Source of the DNA: Euryodendron excelsum
Taxonomy: Eukaryota; Streptophyta; Magnoliopsida; Ericales; Pentaphylacaceae
Reading direction: 5' to 3'
DNA: 64,000 bases
NCBI GenBank assembly: GCA_033060915.1
Contig: CM065398.1
Location: 202,501-266,500 of the forward strand
The notes beneath the pieces were generated by a model. That model saw only the letters and a program-made list of their open reading frames with translations, was not told where the DNA came from and did not search any database. The number at the start of each line of letters is the position of its first letter. Within the stretch, counting starts at the first letter, position 1. Position numbers and translations under genes: made by a program. Below are positions 57,089-64,000 of the stretch, in pieces.

Positions 57089-57519
57089 GTTCTACCATGG
57101 GTTTCAATAAGCAGAACTTGAGAAATGCCTCCAAGAGGTTCGAAGACTTGGAAAAGGCTCAGGCTGCAAGGGAGAAGCCTAGTAAACGCCCCTGGATTAG
57201 CTCTGGGAGCAGACCTGCTGAGACCTAAACCAATAAAAGTCCTACCTCAACAGCTGACCCATCCAAGAAAGCCATGGCCCCTCCTGCTTTTAAGGCGCCA
57301 GACTAGACCTCTGGTTCCAGAGCTGACCTGTCTCCTCCTGTTGCCAGGGAGCCCTCTGCCCAAACCCCTTCAGATTAGCGGGGCGAACCCTTAGTGGTGG
57401 AGGATATGCAAGCTGCCTAGCAGAGGATGCAGCAATTCGTTAGCATAAATGACGTCGTCCCTTTTAGTGACTGGACCAACGCTCAACTAACCAGGAGTAT
57501 GAATCATGATGCTCTCAAG

Positions 57520-57598
57520 GTAAGGCCTCTAGTTGCTTTCCCTTCTTGGATTTGTGCTCAGGCTTGTCGATTTTGATGATTTATGGGTCCTTGTGCAG
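57520..57598 (+). other. Predicted aORF intron 3 (phase 0)
   Basis: GTAAGGCCTC .. CTTGTGCAG between GCTCTCAAG and TTGCATGTC. Same relative place and phase as the E1 intron 3651-3738. Confidence 0.6.
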
Positions 57599-58379
57599 TT
57601 GCATGTCAAGGCCTTGTGCATGTCGATCCGCCTGAAGGCAAAAACAACTGAGAGCGCCAAGAGAGGTCAAGTGATCGAGACCCTGACCGAGTCTAACCAA
57701 GGTCTGGAGAAAAAGCTAAAAATCTCTGAGGAAGCCCTAGAGAAATCGGCTATGATGGACGGGTTGACTGAGCTTAGGCAGAAGAATGAGAACCTGACCT
57801 CTGAGGCTCAAGTCTTTGAAGCTGTTAAGGCCTCCCTTGCCATGAGGGTGACTGACTTGGAAGAGCAGCTGAAGATAGCCCATGAGAAAGCTGTTGAGGA
57901 GTTCAAAGCTAGGTAGGCTTTCTAGGACGAGGTCGGTAAAGCTTACATGGAGGGCTTCGTCGATGCTAAGATTGCGGCCAAGAAACTCTTCCTTAATCTG
58001 GACTTCTCTACTTTGAAACCCATAGATGACACCATCTATCAAGCTGTTGGTGGGGAAGGTCAACCACTGCTAGAGAGGTCGAGGACGATGCTTAGTCTTG
58101 ATCTCTATAATAGCCTTTTATAACCCTTTTTTCTTTTTTCTTTTATTTTTTTATTTTTTGTACTCATCACTTCATTAACAAAGAAGCTTTTGTTTCTCTC
58201 AGTGTTCCTTGTTTTCTGCTTTTTAGTTGTGATTGGCAATATATGCTTGTTTCTCGAATTGTTACACGACGGATTAGTAAGGCGCATGGGCTGACCAACT
58301 ATACTTGGCCTTGGACAGTAGTCTTTGTGGTCCAACGGCTCATCTAGTCAATCTCTGTGGACTGACTGGTTTGATCCCT

Positions 58380-59050
58380 TGGTGGCCTTCCTGGCCTTTC
58401 GCTAAAGTGGTTAGCCTCGTCACTAACCAATAGAGCATGGTAGCCTTTTTGCCCTTTCGACTTGTTTGGTCGGTCACGTGGACTGACCAGGTGAGCTTAG
58501 TAGCCTTTTGGCCTTTCGACTTATCTGGTCAATCTCATGGATTAACCAATTGGGCTTAGTAGCCTTTTTGGCCTTTCGACTTGTCTAGTTAATCTCGTGA
58601 ACTGACCAGGTGGGCTCAGCAGCCTTTTGGCCTTTCGGCTTGTCTTGTCGGTCTCGTGGATTGACCAATTGGGCTTAGTAGCCTTTTTGACCTTTCAACT
58701 TGTCTGGTTAATCTCATGGACTGGCCAGTTGGGCTTAGTCGCCTTTTTGGCCTTTTAGCTTGTCTGGTTAGTCTCGTGAACTGACCAGTTGGGCTTAGTC
58801 GCCTTTTTAGCCTTCGGCTTGTCTAGTTAGTCTCGTGGACTGACCAGTTAGGCTTAGTCGCCTTTTTGGCCTTTCAGCTTGTCTGGTCAGTCTCATGGAC
58901 TAACTAGGTGGGCTTAGTCGCCTTTTTAGCCTTCCAGCTTGTCTAGTCAGTCTCGTAGACCGACTAGGTGGGCTTAGTTGCTTTTTTGGCCTTTCGGCTT
59001 GTCTGGTCAGTTTTGTGGACTGACAAATTGGGCTTAGTAGCCTTTTTGCT
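58380..59050. repeat. 60-bp minisatellite, about 11 units
   Basis: The unit carries GGGCTTAGTCGCCTTTTTGG, CCTTTCGGCTTGTCTGGTCA and GTCTCGTGGACTGACCAGTT. GCCTTTT recurs at about 58443, 58502, 58561, 58622, 58680, 58741, 58801, 58860, 58921, 58980 and 59040. It lies between the aORF stop and the integrase tail. Confidence 0.95.
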
Positions 59051-59125
59051 TCACGAGCCATGCAAACAAACGAGATCATTTGTGGCTTCAAAGAGTAGGA
59101 ATTTCATTAATGAAGGCAGATTAAA

Positions 59126-59787
59126 TCATACATAATACTTCCTTAGGTGCTCAGCATGCCAAGGATTGGGTAGGTCCTTGTTATCCAATCCGGTTAGCCA
59201 ATAAGTCCCTTTTTGGGAAAACCCTTTAACTCTGTGTAGTCCTTTCCAATTTGGCCTAAGTTTACAGTCACTGAGCTTCTTGGTAGATTGATTAACTTTC
59301 TTGAAGACCAAATCTCCTACCTTGAATGTCCTGGGCTTCACTCTGGCGTCATGTTATATGTGCATCCTCTGCTAGTAGGCTGCTACTTCCATGACTGCTT
59401 GCAACCTTCTTTCTTCAAGTAGGTCTAAGGCCCACCTTTAGGGCCTAATTGTTAGCCTCCAGTTCGTAATGTTTGATCCTGGGGCTATGCAGACCTATCT
59501 CCACTGAGATGATTGTTTCCGCTCCAAACGTAAACCAGAAAAAGGTGTGCCCAATCGCTACCCTTTCAATTGTCCGGTAGGCTTACAAAATGTTGGGAAG
59601 CTCCTCAGTCCATAAACCTTTCGCTTTTTCTAACTTAGCCTTGATGATGTTAAACAGGGTCCTGTTAGTGACTTCAACTTGGCCGTTGGCTTGGGGATGC
59701 TCTGAAGAAGAGAAATGATGGTTGATTTGGAGGTCTGAGCACATCTGTCCAAACTGACCACCTTTGAATTGTTTCCCATTGTTCATG
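59126..59787 (-). pseudogene. E2 integrase, C-terminal part, broken
   Basis: Minus-strand frames read MNNGKQFKGGQFGQMCSDLQ, HPQANGQVEVTNRTLFNIIK and KAKLEKAKGLWTEELP (59583-59786), the second half of the catalytic core with the Glu in GQVEVTNR. A frameshifted stretch follows, then the C-terminal domain KPRTFKVGDLVFKKV, LRPNWKGLHRV and NPWHAEHLRKYYV (59126-59341). The zinc-binding domain and first catalytic Asp lie beyond the truncation at 59787. No chromodomain. Confidence 0.85.
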
Positions 59788-62700
59788 CTATTCGATGGTG
59801 CCTATGCTTGCGGACAACAACCTTGACGTGAGGCGCTATAAACTTCATGGATGGAAGCGTTGTGCCTAACGGATAATACTTGACTCACGCGCATACCCAA
59901 TTACACATGGCTGTCTTGCTTGTACTTCGAGAGGAACTAGCGCTAAACACATTGCTTGTCATGTGTGCGCACATTTAAAAATGGCGTTACTATCGCCTAT
60001 AGCTTGGATTAGCCAAAAGATTTGAGTATCCAAAGACGGAGCTTAATATGATGTGCGAGATATTACAGATGAATCCTGAATGAGCGCATATTCTTATGCC
60101 TCAGTATTTAAATTTAACGGGACTATTGCTTGGTGTATAGTTGTCTCACGAATTATTTTTACTACGTATGATCATAACGAGTTGCATTACTGTCACCATG
60201 TAATGTCCGACCTGCCAACCCGTGACACCTAAGCTTGAAAGAGAGTGTTTAAAAAATGAGGCTATGCTTTACTGGTAGGTGAGATGCGGACTAAAGAAAA
60301 GAAGCCCACGTGACTTTAGCCAAATGAAGCAATCTCCACCACTCATTCGTCCTTTCTCTGCAAACAAATATAATACATATCATTACACAAGATTTCCTCA
60401 AGTATTTTCTCCTATTAGCCTTCGTAGATACGCATTGCAGAAGCAACAATTACACAAGGAAGGGTAAAATTGAAACTTCACTAATTAAAACAACAGTGCT
60501 GCCGAAATCATTACGTATTAAAATATCTTCATTCTTGCATTCCCAGCATTGCCCTTTGCACAAACCCGTCGGGCGGAAGAGTAATTTCGAAGCAAAGCCA
60601 TAGGCAAATTCGACATTTAACCGAAGACTCTTAAGTCATTCGCTATTAAAATATCTTCATGATTGAATTCCCAACACTGCGCTTTGTACAGAACCCCCAC
60701 ACAATCACCAGCAGCGAAATTGGACGCAAAGCCAAGGACAAAGCCGACATTTCACCAAGAACGAAAAACACTGTTGCAACGCATCGCCGCTTTATATATA
60801 TATACACTAGAGTTAAAGGCTGCGTGCTTTGTGCCCGTACATTTGCTCAATACAAGGAAAGAGCATTTAAAATATCTGCACATAAGGGTATTTTAGCTTG
60901 GTAAAGACTATTAATACGGGGAGATAACAATAGTAATAAATGCTAAAATTGGAAAAAAAATGAAGAAAAAGAACCCCAAATTACTGGAAAATTGGGTGGT
61001 GAAAATGAAGATTCTGTCCAGCTTTCTTCATCGACTGCAATGGTGAGGTATTCTGTGTCTGAATCTGAAATCGCAAGAACTCTATCAGGCGACATATACA
61101 ATGTAATACAGAATAAATACATAGATATATGCACAGATGTATATGCACATGCATACATTACATACTTACACAAAAAGGTCAAAGATAGAAAATGTTGAAT
61201 TCTCAATAGGTGTAAAGGGAAAGAAAACAATGCAATGCGCATAAAGAGTTGGACTATGATCAGGCTTGGCTCTCCATGTGGAGCATCTAAGTTCTTAAGG
61301 ACAAGGTGCACAAGTCGAATGTGTGTTCACTCCTATGATCAAGTAATATGAAAGTAAACAACTAATGAACAACAACAGCACCCATATAACGTAAGAAACC
61401 AAACACTTGAGTTCAACACAGATGATGTGAAGTAGGATACCAATCATATTGCAGAATGGTAAGAGAGCATTAGCAAACAATTAGCATAAGAGGGCCCCAA
61501 ACCCCCAACCACACCACACCCCCCCAAAAAAAAGGAAAAAATCCATATTCCACAGTAGAATATCAAAAGAAGTCATCCCAAGCCACATTTATTTTCTCAA
61601 GGGAGTTGATTCTTTAACCACTAATGAATGAATTCTCTGACTTGATGAACATCAGCGGCTCAGCTTTGAAGAATATGACAAACGCCCTTGAAGAATGCCA
61701 AATGTGTAATCATTCCCGAAAGAGCGGTTAAAATGATTGAGAACAACATATCTGTCACAATGATCAAAATGATCAGTATTAGATAAGTGGTATCAAGGAA
61801 ACAGTGCAAAAAAACTCACAGGAAACAATGTGAAAATTAATGTGACCTTAGATTTTGGTTAATTTACTACCCTATGCTTTGGAAATGATGTTTCTATGGA
61901 TAAGCATGATAATCAACAACTTGAAAGTCTGCAAACACCAAACTGAAATAGTAAGTTGTAGCAATGCATCTTACCTCGTCAAACTTATAAACTTCCCCAA
62001 CGTTATAGAGAACTTTTCACTACAAGACGACAGTATTCTAATCTTTCTAGACAAAGAGGGTACTTGTCACAGATGATTTGATTACTCTATCATGGAAATG
62101 CTCAATAAGTGAGATCCCTCCACTTCATTTAAACTGAGCATGTTGGTAATATAAAAAACAGAAACAGAACACTGTAGGTAAGCAAAACCCTTGAGCAAAA
62201 GAAAATACTAAAACTAAATTAAAAAAAAAAAAGTTACTATAAGAGTACCAAAACTTCTCAGAAGCTGATCAAGTATGCCAGAGCACAATGCTTGGGACTA
62301 TGTAATTGCTGTGAACTAAATCCAAGCAACAACTTTGATATGCTTTAGAAAAGACTCGTACTCATTGGAGTTTTAAAATTATAGAATTATAGAATAGACA
62401 TGCATGATGATAGACAAGAAGCAAAACCGATCTCATCCCATCTCATTATAACATTTTACAAATAATTAAAAATGCCCAAGCTATTGGAAAACAGAAAGGA
62501 ACACACTACATATTTTGAAAAGCAAACATGACACACAACACCAGACACCAGTGGAAGAGACTACCAACATAAGAGCTGGCTTTTGTTCTACCTTAATTTG
62601 TGGAAAATGGGCTCTAGAAAAAATTCTAAAGAACATGCATGTTAGTTAAAGCTCATCAAAAAGAGGGTAGTTTTGTAGTTTAGTAAGGAGTGTGGCTGGT

Positions 62701-64000
62701 GGTTGCATAGCCAGCACTGGTCAATCAGCTGCCTCAGCCAACAACTTAGAAACCAGTTGGTCACTTCACACAGTTCGTTGGACTAATTTCCTAAGAGGAA
62801 AAAGTTCTAAATTTTTTATGATTCAATAGAGCTTGGGGGATTTTTTTTTTTTTTTTTTAATACCAAGACAAGAAAAAAAAAAGACAAAAGAACAGAGCAA
62901 TAACAAAAGGAAGCAATACCAAAATTGACTAAAACAAATTCAAATTAAATAAGAAAGGCAACAAATTGAAAAATTCAGTAATTAAATCGTTGGGAAAACA
63001 ATTTTGAAACCACACATTGGAAAACTATTGGGTTGACCTTTAATGCAAAGTTACAAACTATACAATTGTGATGTTTTTTTTTGTTTTTTTTTAAATTTCA
63101 GCAACATTTTCACAAAAAAAAAATTGAAGAAAATATATTCATTTCATCCGTAGGATACAGACATCAATTTTATCCTTAATTTCTCACTAAAGTAAAATTT
63201 CATCCCACTATCCATCATGGTTATCAAGTACAATTCCCTCCCACTATCCATCATGCCACCAGACATCTACAACCACTCCATCATTTACAACGATAGAAAA
63301 GTGCAATGGTGTAGTTGGTTCAGTTGGGTTTTAATTATGCATGATGAATTATATAACAATGGAAGAAAATAACTGCATTGATTGGATGTTCAGTGTTGCC
63401 ATTAACATGGAAAATGATGGTTTAACTATCATGTAATTACCAGAAGAAAAATTGTTGGCAATGAGAAGAAAAAGTAAGACACATCATGCTTAGTGGTTGG
63501 AACCTAGCTACCTCCTTTCTTCTACATAGTTGTATCTCTCTAATTGACTGAAGATCTTCAAATTCCAACCCGTAAGCCATGGGGTTTCTACTGTTCAAAA
63601 AGCCAGGACAAGCCAGCAGAAAAGAAACAACTTGTACATATTATGCCTAAGGTATAATATTAGGACTTGTAATTTGAGATATCTTTTTTTTTTTTTTGTT
63701 GTAATGGCTTGTCCAATTTGAAGAAGGGTTTAACCAAACTATGACTTCTAAGCCAAGGGGAGGGATTTTTTTGTTACTACTTCTTCAAACTAAAAACTGA
63801 CCCTGAAAATAGAAAATTCATATAAGCGACAACCCTTCTTCATCGTATTGTTTAATCAAACTCGCATGCAGGTATAATATGATCGTTATAGGCATAGCCA
63901 CTATAGCAAAAATTGTGACTTGTATATGTTATGACTTGTAAGCTGAACACACAGATAACACACCCTGAATTTGTATAGCATGACAAGCCACTATAATTTA
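59788..64000. other. AT-rich flanking sequence, no supported gene
   Basis: No transposon domain or RNA gene was recognised. Short frames around 60943-61311 and 60992-61198 overlap on opposite strands and neither has clear splice partners. Homopolymer A/T tracts are common (62840-62860, 63075-63125, 63685-63700). It could be flanking or intronic host DNA. Confidence 0.5.
60508..60775 (+). repeat. Tandem duplication, about 130 bp
   Basis: Copies at about 60508-60636 and 60640-60775 share ATTAAAATATCTTCAT, TTCCCA.CA.TGC.CTTTG, GCAAAGCCA and GACATTT.ACC.A. They differ by scattered substitutions and a small insertion. Confidence 0.8.

Larger units (their letters stand above)
55976..58123 (+). pseudogene. 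E2 aORF: gypsy-type transposon domain plus coiled coil, spliced, broken
   Basis: The first ATG (55976) opens MNPHPIDLSTGSERTES and an acidic N-terminus. After a stop (56246) and a frameshift near 56260 comes the most conserved part, 56285-56748 (VPEGDDRACFPHLGEITMYK, LSRGLRFPIAPPIRGVLSRC, SLNDFFYCYKV, WYYFSAREGQ, RWKEKFFFVYG). This resembles the putative gypsy-type transposon domain (Transposase_28, PF04195). Predicted introns at 56762-56846, 57012-57088 and 57520-57598 join exons in frame. The last exon is a coiled coil (LTESNQGLEKKLKISEEALE..) with two close TAG stops (57914 on) and final TAA at 58121. Opposite-strand placement beyond integrase marks it as a Tat aORF. Confidence 0.7.
55420..59787 (-). 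mobile_element. E2: 3' half of a Tat-type Ty3/gypsy element
   Basis: Integrase tail on the minus strand (59126-59787), then a 60-bp minisatellite, then an aORF on the plus strand (55976-58123), the same order as in E1. RT, RNase H, gag and PBS are absent. Sequence beyond 59787 is unrelated, so the integrase core is cut there. The left boundary (3' LTR) is unresolved. Confidence 0.75.

Noticed and set aside
60943..61311. Host gene exon on either strand (MSPDRVLAISDSDTEYL minus, or MVRYSVSESEIARTL plus)
   Set aside because: Both strands are open over the same short stretch, with no clear splice partners or recognisable family, so neither is supported.

Overview
The window is repeat-dominated nuclear DNA of a flowering plant, most likely a dicot, though I cannot name the species. 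There are no operons, prokaryotic signals or convincing host genes. Nearly everything I can identify is LTR-retrotransposon sequence, mostly of the Ty3/gypsy Tat-Ogre-Retand type, broken by stops and frameshifts and stacked one inside another.

Layout. (1) 1-2626: an Ogre-like long LTR (cut by the left edge) ends at 2040 and lies against the 3' part of a copia-type LTR. (2) 2627-9344: a minus-strand Tat-type element, here called E1, with gag remnant, protease, RT, RNase H, a second RNase H and integrase on the minus strand. A spliced antisense ORF (aORF) lies on the plus strand beyond integrase. The rest of its 5' LTR is at 46204-46726. (3) 9345-46203: a plus-strand long LTR, O, split E1's LTR (5-bp flanks gcctc/gtctc). 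(4) 12950-44539: a minus-strand long-LTR element, A, split O (flanks atcat/ctcat). A has LTRs of about 4 kb, a degraded Ogre-type primer-binding site, a polypurine tract, a gag remnant with a zinc knuckle, no RT or integrase, and a plus-strand aORF resembling the plant mobile domain (PMD, aminotransferase-like). (5) Inside A are solo LTR N1 (16971-22123, flanks gcggg), LTR B (24011-28436), and plus-strand solo LTR C (28947-33110, flanks gtgtg). (6) 46727-54900: AT-rich sequence with microsatellites, tandem repeats and a tandem miniature LTR array (TRIM, 51976-53037). (7) 55420-59787: a second Tat-type fragment, E2, with a spliced aORF carrying a putative gypsy-type transposon domain plus coiled coil, an 11-unit 60-bp minisatellite, and an integrase tail. 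(8) 59788-64000: AT-rich, with a local duplication but no supported gene.

The elements share one logic: gag-pol on one strand and a separately spliced gene on the other strand between integrase and the 3' LTR. The two families carry different antisense genes (PMD in A/B, gypsy-type/coiled coil in E1/E2). The insertion order reads E1, then O, then A, then N1 and the B/C events. I saw all alignments by eye; no database search or computed identity underlies them.
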